Source: Paenibacillus sp. Soil787
GTDB lineage: Bacteria > Bacillota > Bacilli > Paenibacillales > NBRC-103111
DNA: 64,000 nt
Direction: 5' to 3'
Assembly: GCF_001429545.1 (NCBI RefSeq)
Contig: NZ_LMSP01000006.1
Coordinates: 1-64,000, forward strand
Shown: piece by piece, positions 1 through 9,336 of the stretch
Position numbering within the stretch: the stretch's first letter is position 1
How the letters are laid out: each line of letters starts with the position of its first letter
Position numbers and translations under genes: made by a program
Notes under the pieces: model-generated
What the model was told of the DNA's origin: nothing
What the model saw: only the letters and a program-made list of their open reading frames with translations
Database searches by the model: none

Positions 1-123
1 ATGGGCTATTAAGGGCATTGACCCGTTGCAACCCCATCGTACAGGAGACGCTCCTTTTATTTCAAAGGCCAAATATTAGCGTCTACAGGAATGTTCTTAT
101 TGGCAATCGATCGGTAAGCCTAC

Positions 124-163
124 AAAAAAAGCAGCCGGTAGCAAAACGCTACCAACTGCTGCT
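124..163 (-). terminator. Rho-independent terminator after tex
   Basis: On the minus strand, a GGTAGC/GCTACC stem flanked by AGCAG/CTGCT arms is followed by seven T. It lies just past the tex stop codon and ends that transcript. Confidence 0.8.
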
Positions 164-168
164 GTTTC

Positions 169-2466
169 TTATTGCTGAGGCTTTTTCATGGTCAAGCCAA
201 CGCGACCTTTTTTCTCGTCTACGTTAAGCACCCAGACTTGGACGATGTCCCCAACGGACACCACATCCATGGGGTGTTTCACGAAGCCGTTCTTGAGCTG
301 GGAGATGTGCACCAGCCCATCGTTCTTAATGCCGATATCGACGAAGGCACCGAAGTCGATAACGTTGCGCACCGTGCCGGTCAATTCCATGCCCGGCACA
401 AGGTCTTCAAGCTGCAGCACGTCGGTGCGGAAGATCGGCGCGGGAACTTCGTCCCGCGGATCTCGCCCAGGCCGCTGCAGGCTGTCTAAGATGTCCCGCA
501 TCGTCGGGACACCCACGCCCAGCTTCGGAGCCAGTTCCTCTGGCTCCAGCGTCTGCAGCAGCGCTAGCAGCTGCTGCGAGCCAAGCTGCGCCAATTCCAG
601 GCGCAGCTCCTTGAACAGCCGATCCACCACGTCGTAAGACTCCGGATGGATCGGGGTGTTGTCGAGCGGGTTCCGCCCGCCCGGAATCCGCATGAACCCG
701 ACACACTGCTCGAAGGTTTTCGCGCCAAGGCGCGGAACCTTCGACAGCTCCTGTCGGGAGCTGAACTTGCCGTTCTCCTCGCGATACTTGACGATGTTCT
801 TCGCCAGTGTCGCGTTCACGCCCGACACGTACGAGAGCAAGGACGGGGACGCCGTGTTCAAGTCCACGCCGACATGGTTAACGGCCGACTCTACGACGGC
901 CTTCAAGTTCTCGTCCAGTCGTTTCTGCGAAACGTCATGCTGGTACTGCCCGACGCCGATCGCCTTCGGCTCGATCTTCACAAGCTCCGCGAGCGGGTCC
1001 TGCAGCCTCCGCGCGATCGAGATCGCGCTGCGCTCGGCTACGTCGAGCTCCGGGAACTCCGTCTGCGCCAGCTTCGACGCGGAGTACACGCTCGCCCCCG
1101 CTTCGCTTACGATCAAGTACTTGAGCTTCTGCTCCTTGATCTCCGCAATCAGCTCCGCAACAAACTGCTCCGTTTCACGGGAAGCCGTCCCATTACCGAT
1201 CACGATCAGCTCGACATCGTGCTTGCTGATCAACTGCTTGAACTTCGCCTTCGCTTCTGCCACCTTATTATTCGGTGGTGTCGGGTAGGTGACGGCGATT
1301 TCAAGCATTTTACCGGTGTCGTCGATGACGGCCAGCTTACAGCCTGTCCGGTAAGCTGGATCGACACCCAGCACCACGTGCCCTTTGACTGGGGCTTGGA
1401 GCAGCAGATTCCGCAGATTTTCCGCGAAAATCTTAATCGCTTGCTCCTCCCCCATCTCGGTCATCTCACCGCGCACTTCTCGCTCAATAGAAGGTGCTAA
1501 CAGTCTTTTATATGCGTCTTCAACAACAGCGCGCAGCACATCCCGAACAACAGAATCGCCTCTAATAACATGCCGCGACATATAATCATGAATTTTATCA
1601 ACGGCAATATCCAAGCCAACCTTCAGGATCTCCTCCCGCTCTCCGCGATTAATCGCGAGAATGCGGTGAGGCGGCAAGCGTTTGACAGGTTCTTGATACG
1701 CATAATACATCTCATATACGGATTCAGCTTTCGCATCTTTGGCCTCGGTACGCAAAATCCCCTGATCATGCGTATATCTACGCACCCAAGCTCGAATCTT
1801 AGCATCATCCGCGATATTTTCCGCAAGAATATCCATTGCGCCTTGAATCGCATCTCCGGCGCTTCCTACCTGCTTGTCCGCGTTCACATAACGCGCTGCT
1901 TCTTGCTCCAACGAGCCTTGACGAGGCTGCTTCCAGATCCATTCCGCTAGCGGCTCTAGACCGCGCTCTTTGGCAACGCTCGCTCTCGTTTTACGCTTTT
2001 GACGGAACGGTCTGTACAAATCTTCGATTTCCTGCAGCTTCGCAGCGCCTTCAATCGATTTGCGCAGTTCATCCGTCAACTTGCCCTGATCATCAATCAA
2101 ACGAACAACCTCGATCTTACGATCCTCTAGGTTACGCAAGTATTGTAACCGTTCCTCGATATCTCGCAGCTGGTTCTCATCTAGCTCCCCGGTCATCTCT
2201 TTTCGGTAACGAGCGATGAACGGAATCGTGTTGCCCTCATCAAGAAGCCCCATCGTAGTCTTCACTTTGACAGCGGGCAGCTGCAATTCAGCAGAGATCT
2301 GCTTCAGGATACGCTCCTGGATCTCTGCTTTCTTTTCTTCAGAGACCTGAATTTTCTCCCTCGGCTCTTCATACTCACTAGCCTTTGTCTTCGTTCCTTC
2401 AGTATCGTTCACCTTTTGCTCTTCCATTTCATTCGCCTTTATCTTCAACTCTTCCGTATTTGCCAC
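169..2466 (-). CDS. tex: Tex-family S1 RNA-binding protein
   Basis: About 765 residues, the usual Tex length with a slightly long, charged N-terminus (roughly 50 residues rich in Glu and Lys). The order is an N-terminal helical domain, a YqgF/RNase H-like domain beginning near GVDPAYRTGCK, a helix-hairpin-helix segment (VDLNTASPSLL...GAKTFEQC) and a C-terminal S1 domain (DFGAFVDIG, DGLVHISQL). Tex proteins bind nucleic acid and associate with transcription; the exact role in Bacillota is unsettled. The GTG at 2466 is chosen because GGGGGAA lies about 7 bases upstream. A GTG at 2481 and ATGs further in are possible. It follows ndoA, as in related genomes, but a terminator separates them. Confidence 0.95.
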   Translation of the reverse strand: MANTEELKIKANEMEEQKVNDTEGTKTKASEYEEPREKIQVSEEKKAEIQERILKQISAELQLPAVKVKTTMGLLDEGNTIPFIARYRKEMTGELDENQLRDIEERLQYLRNLEDRKIEVVRLIDDQGKLTDELRKSIEGAAKLQEIEDLYRPFRQKRKTRASVAKERGLEPLAEWIWKQPRQGSLEQEAARYVNADKQVGSAGDAIQGAMDILAENIADDAKIRAWVRRYTHDQGILRTEAKDAKAESVYEMYYAYQEPVKRLPPHRILAINRGEREEILKVGLDIAVDKIHDYMSRHVIRGDSVVRDVLRAVVEDAYKRLLAPSIEREVRGEMTEMGEEQAIKIFAENLRNLLLQAPVKGHVVLGVDPAYRTGCKLAVIDDTGKMLEIAVTYPTPPNNKVAEAKAKFKQLISKHDVELIVIGNGTASRETEQFVAELIAEIKEQKLKYLIVSEAGASVYSASKLAQTEFPELDVAERSAISIARRLQDPLAELVKIEPKAIGVGQYQHDVSQKRLDENLKAVVESAVNHVGVDLNTASPSLLSYVSGVNATLAKNIVKYREENGKFSSRQELSKVPRLGAKTFEQCVGFMRIPGGRNPLDNTPIHPESYDVVDRLFKELRLELAQLGSQQLLALLQTLEPEELAPKLGVGVPTMRDILDSLQRPGRDPRDEVPAPIFRTDVLQLEDLVPGMELTGTVRNVIDFGAFVDIGIKNDGLVHISQLKNGFVKHPMDVVSVGDIVQVWVLNVDEKKGRVGLTMKKPQQ

Positions 2467-2518
2467 AATCAGTTCCCCCACTTCTATTCATTTCTATTCC
2501 TATGTATGTATACAAACC

Positions 2519-2546
2519 AAAAAACGAGGGAACCAATCACCCTCGT
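2519..2546 (-). terminator. Terminator between ndoA and tex
   Basis: On the minus strand, ACGAGGG/CCCTCGT forms a 7-bp stem with a 9-base loop, followed directly by a run of T. It lies just downstream of the ndoA stop and upstream of the tex start. Confidence 0.75.
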
Positions 2547-2562
2547 CCGTTCCTGATCCTAT

Positions 2563-2913
2563 TCAAAATTCTATCAGTCCCACACTAATTTGCAAAGCGT
2601 CGTCCACCTTGCGCATCGTTTCTTCATCCAAATGCGTAATTTTGTCCGTCAGCCGTTGCTTATCGATCGTTCTGATTTGTTCAAGCAGAATCACCGAATC
2701 TCGGTCGAAACCATGCGTTTCCGCATCGATTTCCACATGCGTGGGAAGCTTCGCCTTCTGGATTTGAGCTGTAATCGCTGCAACAATCACGGTTGGGCTA
2801 AAGCGGTTGCCGATATCATTTTGGATCACTAGAACAGGACGAACCCCTCCCTGCTCCGACCCTACTACCGGCGAAAGATCTGCGAAAAATACATCACCAC
2901 GTTTCACAATCAC
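2563..2913 (-). CDS. ndoA: EndoA/MazF-type mRNA interferase toxin
   Basis: 116 residues, matching the length and pattern of Bacillus EndoA (MazF/PemK fold): an N-terminal [19 protein letters not shown] block, then [12 protein letters not shown] and a C-terminal helix with TIDKQRL. These enzymes cut mRNA at short specific sequences. The GTG start lies 3 bases after the antitoxin stop, with GGGGTG as ribosome site, so the pair is translationally linked. The antitoxin is directly upstream and alr before that, the standard Bacillota arrangement. Confidence 0.95.
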   Translation of the reverse strand: MIVKRGDVFFADLSPVVGSEQGGVRPVLVIQNDIGNRFSPTVIVAAITAQIQKAKLPTHVEIDAETHGFDRDSVILLEQIRTIDKQRLTDKITHLDEETMRKVDDALQISVGLIEF

Positions 2914-2916
2914 TGC

Positions 2917-3198
2917 TTACACCCCGCTTACTAAGCGATCAAGCGTACCGTCCGCTTCTTCCTCCGCTTGAAAAGCTTCAGATGCCATGCTGAGATTTAT
3001 TTTCGCCATCTCCATATACCCACGCTGCATGGATTCGCGTAGACTGCGCTTTTTACGTTCAATTAAATACAGCTTCATTGCCTGGCGAATAAATTCGCTG
3101 CGATTAGAATTCTCCTTCTCGACAATACCGTCCACTTCTTGCAACAGATTGTCAGGCAAGCTAATCATGATCCTTTTCGTATTATGCGCATTGCTCAC
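2917..3198 (-). CDS. ndoAI: EndoAI-type ribbon-helix-helix antitoxin
   Basis: 93 residues. The N-terminal half is a CopG/MetJ-type ribbon-helix-helix domain (RIMISLPDNLLQEVD then NRSEFIRQAMKLYL), which binds DNA; the C-terminal tail (AEEEADGTLDRLVSGV) is the part expected to neutralise the toxin. The GTG at 3198 is preferred because a G-rich ribosome site (CTGGGGGTG) precedes it and the length matches the family. A longer reading from TTG at 3231 adds a non-conserved leader. It probably autoregulates the pair. Confidence 0.93.
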   Translation of the reverse strand: MSNAHNTKRIMISLPDNLLQEVDGIVEKENSNRSEFIRQAMKLYLIERKKRSLRESMQRGYMEMAKINLSMASEAFQAEEEADGTLDRLVSGV

Positions 3199-3394
3199 AC
3201 TTTCGCACCCCCAGAAACGATACAAAGACAATATTACCAGTATGTCATTCCAAAAACCAATTTATACAATAGATATATGCAATCAGTATATCAAATATGT
3301 TACACACTTGGATATAAGAATTCTACTTACATAGTATTCGATAGCCTATTTTGAAAATCCTCTCCATGTACGACAAAAATTAAATGGTAAATTT

Positions 3395-4585
3395 TTAATA
3401 ACGATGCCGCATGAGAGGATTAATGGCATCTATACGTTTGCCGTCACGCACATACACACGCGCAACACGATGTGAAATCATACAAATGATTTCATAGTTA
3501 ACAGTACCGAGCTGACGAGCCACATCTTCAACCGTAATGCGCTCTCCGTCTTGCTCACCGATCACCACAACCTCGTCCAGAGACTGAACATCCGGCACAT
3601 CCGATACATTGATCATACATTGATCCATACAGATTTTACCGACGATCGGCACTCTTTTGCCCCGAACAAGAACCTCAGCCTTACCCGAAAGCATCCGAGA
3701 ATACCCATCCGCATAGCCAATCGGCAGCGTCCCAATTTGTTCTTCGCCCTTGGTGTGATAAATCGTACCATAACTAACTCCAGAGCCCGGAGGCAGCGTT
3801 TTAAGATGAACAATCGCTGTTTTTAGACTTAGCACCGGCTTTAAATTAATTTTCGTTTGATCGACATCCTCGGAAGGATACAAACCATACATCGAAATCC
3901 CCAAACGCACCATCGAATACGTCAAACCTGGCAAATCTATGGCCGCTGCACTATTGCCTGCATGTATATAAGGAAACGTAACATCTTTATCCGTAAAATA
4001 GCTCACAATTCGCTCAAAACGGCGATACTGCTCCATCGTATAGCTCTTATCTACTTCATCTGCATTCGCGTAATGCGTGAATAAACCCTCAACTTCCACA
4101 TTCGGCAGCGTCAACGCTTCCTCAATGAATGGAATAGCATCCGCTTCCGTGTGCAAACCAAGTCTGCCCATGCCAGTATCCAGCTTAATATGGATCTTTA
4201 GCTTCTTTTGGAGTGTTCTGTCTTCCATTTGCCCCTGAAAACAAAGCTTTTCGAGAACATCTCTACTATAGACCGCAATCGTCACATCGAGTTCACGCGC
4301 TCTATCAACCCCTTCTGGAGGCGTATAGCCTAGTACCAGAATAGGTGCGGTGATCCCTGCATTCCTTAGCTCTAGCGCCTCATCAAAAAACGCCACACCC
4401 AAGTAATCCACACCCGCGGCGAGAACCTCTTTGGATACTTCAACAGCCCCGTGTCCGTACGCATCAGCTTTAACGACTGCCATCTGTTTCATTCCTGCCG
4501 GCAGTACCTTCTGAAAACCTTCAATGTTGCTTCGCAGTGCATCTAACGAAATTTCTACCCACGTGGGACGATAAAAAGCATCCAC
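3395..4585 (-). CDS. alr: Alanine racemase
   Basis: 396 residues, normal for the PLP-dependent alanine racemase that interconverts L- and D-alanine for peptidoglycan. The PLP lysine sits in AVVKADAYGHG (Lys39) and the second-face tyrosine in GVSYGTIYHT. HAGNSAAA and the C-terminal GKICMDQCM block are also present. The GTG start has GAGGTGA 7 bases upstream. It lies between the ydcC-like/SEC-C genes and the ndoAI-ndoA pair, all on the same strand. Confidence 0.97.
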   Translation of the reverse strand: MDAFYRPTWVEISLDALRSNIEGFQKVLPAGMKQMAVVKADAYGHGAVEVSKEVLAAGVDYLGVAFFDEALELRNAGITAPILVLGYTPPEGVDRARELDVTIAVYSRDVLEKLCFQGQMEDRTLQKKLKIHIKLDTGMGRLGLHTEADAIPFIEEALTLPNVEVEGLFTHYANADEVDKSYTMEQYRRFERIVSYFTDKDVTFPYIHAGNSAAAIDLPGLTYSMVRLGISMYGLYPSEDVDQTKINLKPVLSLKTAIVHLKTLPPGSGVSYGTIYHTKGEEQIGTLPIGYADGYSRMLSGKAEVLVRGKRVPIVGKICMDQCMINVSDVPDVQSLDEVVVIGEQDGERITVEDVARQLGTVNYEIICMISHRVARVYVRDGKRIDAINPLMRHRY

Positions 4586-4688
4586 CAGCGTTCACCTCAT
4601 TTATCCATTACAAGTAAACCTATGTTAAGCCTAATCGCGAAAAACTGTCAACACTACTTTTCCGGATGGACAGCTGCACTATCGCAGA

Positions 4689-6077
4689 CTACAAACAGCA
4701 TCTTTTAAATTTCTTGCCACTTCCGCACGGACATGGCTCATTGCGACCGGGCCGACTTTCAACCTGAATTGGCACCTGGCCATTCATACTGATAAAAAGA
4801 TCACTAATTGGATCTAATCGCTTTTTACCACTTGATACTACTGCATGATTTCTCTGGTTTTGGAAATAACGAAACACACGTATTCCAGAATCCGTAACCG
4901 CCATTTGAGTCGGCGTTCTTTCAAACGTATATGTGATTTCTGTTTGTGGCTTAAACTGAGCTCGAACTAGCCCAAAACGCTCCAACACAGGAATTACAGA
5001 ATGAAGAAACACGTCGGTACTACCGTTAAAGAGCTCCCCCTTTAATTTATTACGCATCCAATCACTATGGTTGTCTTGAGGTTCATCCACAGGCCATGAG
5101 CCAAGAACCTGGGCTATCCGAGCTCTGGAAGCTTGAGTGACTTCAGGTCGGCCTCCCTCATTGGTTTCCTGAAGCTTTTCCCAACCAATTTTGTTCCATA
5201 ACATATCCAACATAACAACTGCTTGTTCCTTATCCGTTAGAGCAAGAAACCCGTCTGCTTGTTGCGTAATGATGCACTGCTGCTTAATTCCTGCTATTAA
5301 TCCCAGTTGCTGAGCTGTATAGAAAAAAAACTGAAATAAAGGAACGTTATCTTGGTTTAAGGTCGGCTTATAAAAAAGCTCCCAGCCAAGCTTCTCATCA
5401 AGCTCTTTCCAAAACTTCCGCGGCAAATGTTGCCTGGACGGCGTCAGCTTGAGGCTCTTGGCATCCTGCAACGAAGCCAGAAACTTTTGAAAATCAGCAA
5501 CGATTTGAGGTACAGCTGTTCTGTCATCCACCCACTGCTCAAGCAGCTTTTTATCTGCCAAAATAGGTCTCATCTCAACCATGATAGGTGCGGATTCAGA
5601 CGCTTGAGCAGCCAAATAAGCCTCCATATCATTTGTGTAATGCCAATCTTCCAAAGACTCTTCGTAATCTGCATCCATATATTGTTCGAAACGCTCCATG
5701 AAAAACTCTTTATGTTTACATACCTCTAATACCTCAGCACACTGATTAGCCGAAATCTTTTCTGATTGCAGAAGAAACTGCACCCACTTTTTAATAGAAG
5801 GTAAATAAGCACTTATGTCGGATTTAGTACTACTCAACACCTTGCTGATGTAAAAACGACCAAGAAAATCTACGATCGTCTCGCCCTGCAGCTGTTCATA
5901 ATCAATTTCGTAATTGATAAAATAAACCGTCGTCATAAATTGCATGCGATCCACATGCTTCTCAATTGTGTCAGCTTTTAATTTACCTTCCTCTGCAAGA
6001 TACTTGCCGAACAAGACAATTTCATTTTCCCAGTATTGTTGCTGTTCTTCCATTGTTAATTCACCAGTTGTTTTCAT
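4689..6077 (-). CDS. SEC-C motif protein of unknown function
   Basis: About 462 residues with no recognised catalytic domain. The C-terminus is a clear SEC-C zinc motif ([16 protein letters not shown]), as in the SecA tail, which binds zinc and often contacts protein or nucleic acid partners. The rest looks soluble, helical and rich in Trp and Phe. The ATG at 6077 is used because GGAG lies 8 bases upstream; GTG at 6086 has no spacing. It sits between ydcC-like and alr, a place where the Bacillus subtilis cluster has no gene. It could be a regulatory or adaptor protein; function is not known. Confidence 0.88.
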   Translation of the reverse strand: MKTTGELTMEEQQQYWENEIVLFGKYLAEEGKLKADTIEKHVDRMQFMTTVYFINYEIDYEQLQGETIVDFLGRFYISKVLSSTKSDISAYLPSIKKWVQFLLQSEKISANQCAEVLEVCKHKEFFMERFEQYMDADYEESLEDWHYTNDMEAYLAAQASESAPIMVEMRPILADKKLLEQWVDDRTAVPQIVADFQKFLASLQDAKSLKLTPSRQHLPRKFWKELDEKLGWELFYKPTLNQDNVPLFQFFFYTAQQLGLIAGIKQQCIITQQADGFLALTDKEQAVVMLDMLWNKIGWEKLQETNEGGRPEVTQASRARIAQVLGSWPVDEPQDNHSDWMRNKLKGELFNGSTDVFLHSVIPVLERFGLVRAQFKPQTEITYTFERTPTQMAVTDSGIRVFRYFQNQRNHAVVSSGKKRLDPISDLFISMNGQVPIQVESRPGRNEPCPCGSGKKFKRCCL

Positions 6078-6113
6078 CAATGACACTCCAATAACTATTT
6101 ACTCCAAAGTTGC

Positions 6114-6119
6114 ATTATA
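6114..6119 (-). promoter_or_regulatory. Possible -10 element for the SEC-C gene
   Basis: TATAAT on the minus strand, 36 bases upstream of the ATG and directly after the T-run of the 6122-6145 hairpin. No convincing -35 box can be seen inside the hairpin, so this is tentative. Confidence 0.35.
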
Positions 6120-6121
6120 CC

Positions 6122-6145
6122 AAAAAAACTCCCTTTCGGGGGAGT
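6122..6145 (-). terminator. Second hairpin terminator upstream of the SEC-C gene
   Basis: On the minus strand, ACTCCCCCGAAAGGGAGT is followed by seven T: a tight GC stem with a GAAA-like loop. It is the second of two hairpins after the lipoprotein gene. Confidence 0.75.
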
Positions 6146-6174
6146 TGGTTAAATCTTCTTGCTTAAATATTTGC

Positions 6175-6222
6175 AAAAAAAGGGAAAACACCTACACAAA
6201 TCGTGCAGGGCTTCCCTTTTTC
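6175..6222 (-). terminator. Terminator after the lipoprotein gene
   Basis: A long imperfect stem (AAAAAGGGAA...CCT.CAC with GTG.AGG...TTTTCCCTTTTTTT) lies about 30 bases past the lipoprotein stop. A-runs and T-runs on both sides mean it could act in either direction. Confidence 0.75.
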
Positions 6223-6251
6223 AGCTTATATTTGACACTATATATTCATTC

Positions 6252-7433
6252 TTACTTCCCAGACTGCCCCTCAGTCGCCATAGCGACTTTGATCATTTCA
6301 TTCGTAGGCAAATCGCCTGTCGCCAATCTGAACTCTACGCCGTCATTCGTCCAAGTGAGCGTCTTCTTCTCATCCCCCGTGAGCACGCCGATCGTGAATC
6401 CAAGATCAACAATCGTACCCGGCTGCAAGGATACTGATTTGGCCTGTGGTCTCACCTCGATGAGGCTGAAGTTGTACTTCCCTTTATATCTCAAAAGGAC
6501 CGCTGCGTCCTCACTAAGCTTCATATCCGTTATATCCTGCTTCACCACATCTTTTGGCAGGTAGGACGGCTCGATGATACCGATACTCTGCGCTTTGCTT
6601 GCCGCGGCAGTCGGCTTCGTTGTATCCGTACCTGGTTTAGCCGCTGTTGCCTTTTGCCCATCTTGAGCTTGGCCTGCAGCTTGATCGGATTGGCCGCCTG
6701 TCGCTGACAGATTCTTATCTGTCACAGACTTGCCACCCGCTGCTGGGTGATCGGCATCCGCTGCTTCAGCCATCGTAGGTAAAGTCTTCAAATTCCAGCT
6801 GGTCATATTGCGCTCCATTTGGAAAAAATCCTTGTCGAACTTAGCATCGAATTCAAAGCTAGTAAAATTCACCTGAACCAACACATTGTGATTCGCATCC
6901 GACACCTGGACCTGCTTAGGCGCCAGCGTCTTCTTATTCAGCCAAATTTTTTGGCGTGACAGCTGCTCATTTTGATAATTGGCGGCAACATCGAACACAT
7001 ACGTATCATTATCCGTTGTAAACTGACGATCCTTATCGGCAATTATGCTCTTCGCAAGAGACTGGAACAGATACACCTGCCCCTGATTCTCCGGCCAATC
7101 ACTTTGGAAGCGGAAGCTCTTCTTGAGATGCGGCGTCAGCACGAATACGCCCTCCTCATTACGCAGCACGATCTGCGTTACGTCCTTCCCTGCATTCGTA
7201 AGCGAAATACGGTAGAAATGATCCGGCGAGTAAGCCACCTCCACCTGATACTCCTGCGGCTGCTGCCCCGTGTTCAGAATCATGCTCCCCGAAGCCTGAT
7301 AACTGCCCGACTTGCTGATCACATGATCCAAATCCTTTACGATAGATCCTGCATCCTTCTTGCCCATCCCGCATCCTGCGAGAACCAATGCTAAGCACAT
7401 CACCACTGCTACCACCCATGTGACCCGGCGCAT
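6252..7433 (-). CDS. YdcC/LolA-like outer-surface lipoprotein
   Basis: 393 residues. The N-terminus is a lipoprotein signal (hydrophobic VVAVVMCLALVLAGC, lipid-anchored Cys21). Next comes a LolA/LolB-like beta region (about 40-205) seen in YdcC and GerS-type sporulation lipoproteins. A Gly/Ala/Thr/Lys-rich linker (about 225-285) follows, then a C-terminal DUF4367-like domain. The B. subtilis counterpart ydcC is a sporulation-associated gene just upstream of alr, and the same order is kept here apart from the inserted SEC-C gene. The long linker and second domain make it larger than B. subtilis YdcC. Ribosome site GAGGGG, ATG start. Confidence 0.85.
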   Translation of the reverse strand: MRRVTWVVAVVMCLALVLAGCGMGKKDAGSIVKDLDHVISKSGSYQASGSMILNTGQQPQEYQVEVAYSPDHFYRISLTNAGKDVTQIVLRNEEGVFVLTPHLKKSFRFQSDWPENQGQVYLFQSLAKSIIADKDRQFTTDNDTYVFDVAANYQNEQLSRQKIWLNKKTLAPKQVQVSDANHNVLVQVNFTSFEFDAKFDKDFFQMERNMTSWNLKTLPTMAEAADADHPAAGGKSVTDKNLSATGGQSDQAAGQAQDGQKATAAKPGTDTTKPTAAASKAQSIGIIEPSYLPKDVVKQDITDMKLSEDAAVLLRYKGKYNFSLIEVRPQAKSVSLQPGTIVDLGFTIGVLTGDEKKTLTWTNDGVEFRLATGDLPTNEMIKVAMATEGQSGK

Positions 7434-7649
7434 TCGATCATCCCCTCACTCATGATTAACATCAACATAGTACATGCATATGAGGGGACTTGGACGATTA
7501 TGCAGACGAGTTGGGGCTTGGCCGTGAAAAAGGTTTTATAAAGGAATTATTAAACATATCAGCAGCCATTCAGAATGTATACATAATTTATTCATAATCT
7601 TCTGGCATGATGGTTTGTAGGATCAATACCATGAACCGGAGGGTTATTA

Positions 7650-8729
7650 TTGAATAACAATCAAAGAATCGTGCTTCAAGCTTCACGAGGAGCGGCAGCA
7701 TTTTTTGTGCTGCTGTTTCATACATCAGCCATGTCCTTCAAGTACTTTCAATACGACTTACTAGGGATTAGCAGCATAGGACGATCGGGTGGTGTAGATT
7801 TCTTTTTCATACTTACTGGTTTTCTACTGTACCATACATACGGCCATAAAATCGGAACCAAAATGAGTGTTCTTCCCTATCTATCGAATCGGCTAATACG
7901 TATCTACCCTTTCTACTGGCTAATTACACTCGTTGTACTGCCCGTTTATTTTCTGGTCCCGAGCTTTGGCTACGGATATGAGACCCATAAAGATACCATC
8001 ATCAAATCATTCCTGCTGCTGCCTCAAGCTCATGGTCCAGTTCTCCCAGTCGCCTGGTCGTTAAGTTACTTTGTACTCTTTTACTTGGTTTTCAGCCTTC
8101 TCATGGCTCTAGGCAAAAAGCCAGCCTATCTCTTCCTTTCCATTTGGGTAACATTAACTCTTTGCCATTTTCTGCATGTACCTCTGATTGGTGCTGATAT
8201 TGACCGTCATTTCTATCTAAACTTCCTCTTCAGTGATGTAAATTTAGAATTTATCACAGGCTGTTTATTGGCCAAATGGGCGGAGCATCATAGAAATAAA
8301 CACTACAAATTGTTGATTGTAATCGGTGTGATTGGCTTTGCGCTAATATGGATGAACAACAAATATCTTTTTACCCCATATCACAATTACCTGCTTTACA
8401 TCATTCCAGCTACATTTGCACTCATAGGCGCTTCTTCTGTTCCTGAACAACTTCGATTGCCTCATTGGGTGAAAATCCTGAGCAAGCTTGGGAATGCTTC
8501 CTATACGATTTTGCTAACGCATCTTCTATTTATTTCAATCTTAATGAAGTTGAGTGTGGCGACACATGTGGTCAACCATCTTGGATTTCTACTTACTGAT
8601 CTCATTATTGTGGCGATGGTCGTGCCCCTATGCTACTTGGCTTATAAGCTTGGTGAGAAACCGCTTGTTACTGGGCTCAAAAGCACAATGAAATTTAGTC
8701 CTTCCAAATCAACTAATCCTGTTTCTTAG
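7650..8729 (+). CDS. Acyltransferase family 3 membrane protein
   Basis: 359 residues with about ten membrane segments. It carries the acyltransferase-3 signature: an N-terminal catalytic histidine in LLFHTSAM (His24) and GVDFFFILTGFLLY (about 49-62). Such enzymes O-acetylate sugars of exported glycans. The TTG start is set by GGAGGG 7 bases upstream; the nearby ATG is out of frame. It is the only plus-strand gene at this edge of the glycan locus. A role in acetylating the locus's polymer is likely but inferred from position. Confidence 0.9.
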   Translation: MNNNQRIVLQASRGAAAFFVLLFHTSAMSFKYFQYDLLGISSIGRSGGVDFFFILTGFLLYHTYGHKIGTKMSVLPYLSNRLIRIYPFYWLITLVVLPVYFLVPSFGYGYETHKDTIIKSFLLLPQAHGPVLPVAWSLSYFVLFYLVFSLLMALGKKPAYLFLSIWVTLTLCHFLHVPLIGADIDRHFYLNFLFSDVNLEFITGCLLAKWAEHHRNKHYKLLIVIGVIGFALIWMNNKYLFTPYHNYLLYIIPATFALIGASSVPEQLRLPHWVKILSKLGNASYTILLTHLLFISILMKLSVATHVVNHLGFLLTDLIIVAMVVPLCYLAYKLGEKPLVTGLKSTMKFSPSKSTNPVS

Positions 8730-8736
8730 GTAAAAA

Positions 8737-8768
8737 GGCTGCATTGGCTTTAATTAGCCCATGCAGCC
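8737..8768 (+). terminator. Terminator after the acyltransferase gene
   Basis: GGCTGCAT.GGCT pairs with AGCC.ATGCAGCC around a short AT loop just past the stop. The tail (TCTTTATG) is only weakly T-rich. Confidence 0.6.
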
Positions 8769-8859
8769 TCTTTATGTGTTAACAAAAGCAAATGTAAATT
8801 AGTTGCTCTCGTCTTGTAGTAGTGTAGAGAACTGAAATTTCTTTACGAGCGCGTAAACG

Positions 8860-8890
8860 AAAAAAAAGCAAGATTAGGTTAGCTAATCTT
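8860..8890 (-). terminator. Terminator ending the minus-strand glycan unit
   Basis: On the minus strand, AAGATTAG/CTAATCTT forms an 8-bp stem followed by GC and eight T. It directly follows the stop of the 108-residue coiled-coil gene. Confidence 0.8.
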
Positions 8891-8896
8891 ACTCAT

Positions 8897-9223
8897 TTAT
8901 TTGACCAATTTAAGTTTGCGTATACTTGCCGGATGCTCCATCATCTGAACAGCAATACCAGCAATCTGCTCACCTTGTTGTATTTGAACTTTTTTGATAT
9001 ATTGTAAAGTTTCTTCAATTTTTATCAAGTGATTTTCCACACCTGAGAGACAATCCTCTATACCAGTGAGATGATTCTCCACGCCAGTGAGCCGATCCTC
9101 AACATTGCCCAATCGTCTGTCAATACTGTCAACCCGATCTTTAATGGCCGTTACATCTGCGCCTATCTCATTAATTCTCCTGAGTATCACACTTAGAAAT
9201 TCACGGTCTATCATTTCACTCAT
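8897..9223 (-). CDS. Small coiled-coil protein with heptad repeats
   Basis: 108 residues, soluble and unrecognised. Residues about 20-85 form a regular coiled coil in near-repeats of RLTGVENHL / HLTGIEDCL / CLSGVENHL, followed by a short Lys-rich tail. The ATG at 9223 is chosen because GGAGG lies 9 bases upstream; a longer reading is possible but lacks a ribosome site. It is the last gene before a terminator. It may oligomerise or scaffold, but nothing in the sequence gives a function. Confidence 0.75.
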   Translation of the reverse strand: MSEMIDREFLSVILRRINEIGADVTAIKDRVDSIDRRLGNVEDRLTGVENHLTGIEDCLSGVENHLIKIEETLQYIKKVQIQQGEQIAGIAVQMMEHPASIRKLKLVK

Positions 9224-9336
9224 CAAGGTTAACCTCCACACCAGAAGCTATATACATTTCATTATACCCGAGAATTAATTCAAACGATATCCTTTCTTCC
9301 TTCTTCAAAACCATCCATAAACAGACTTCAATATTT

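Noticed and set aside
18-227. Short plus-strand frame at the left edge
   Set aside because: Runs through the tex terminator and lacks a ribosome site or family resemblance.
646-1500. Long plus-strand open frame opposite tex
   Set aside because: Shadow of the GC-rich tex gene; no ribosome site, and the tex protein is unmistakable.
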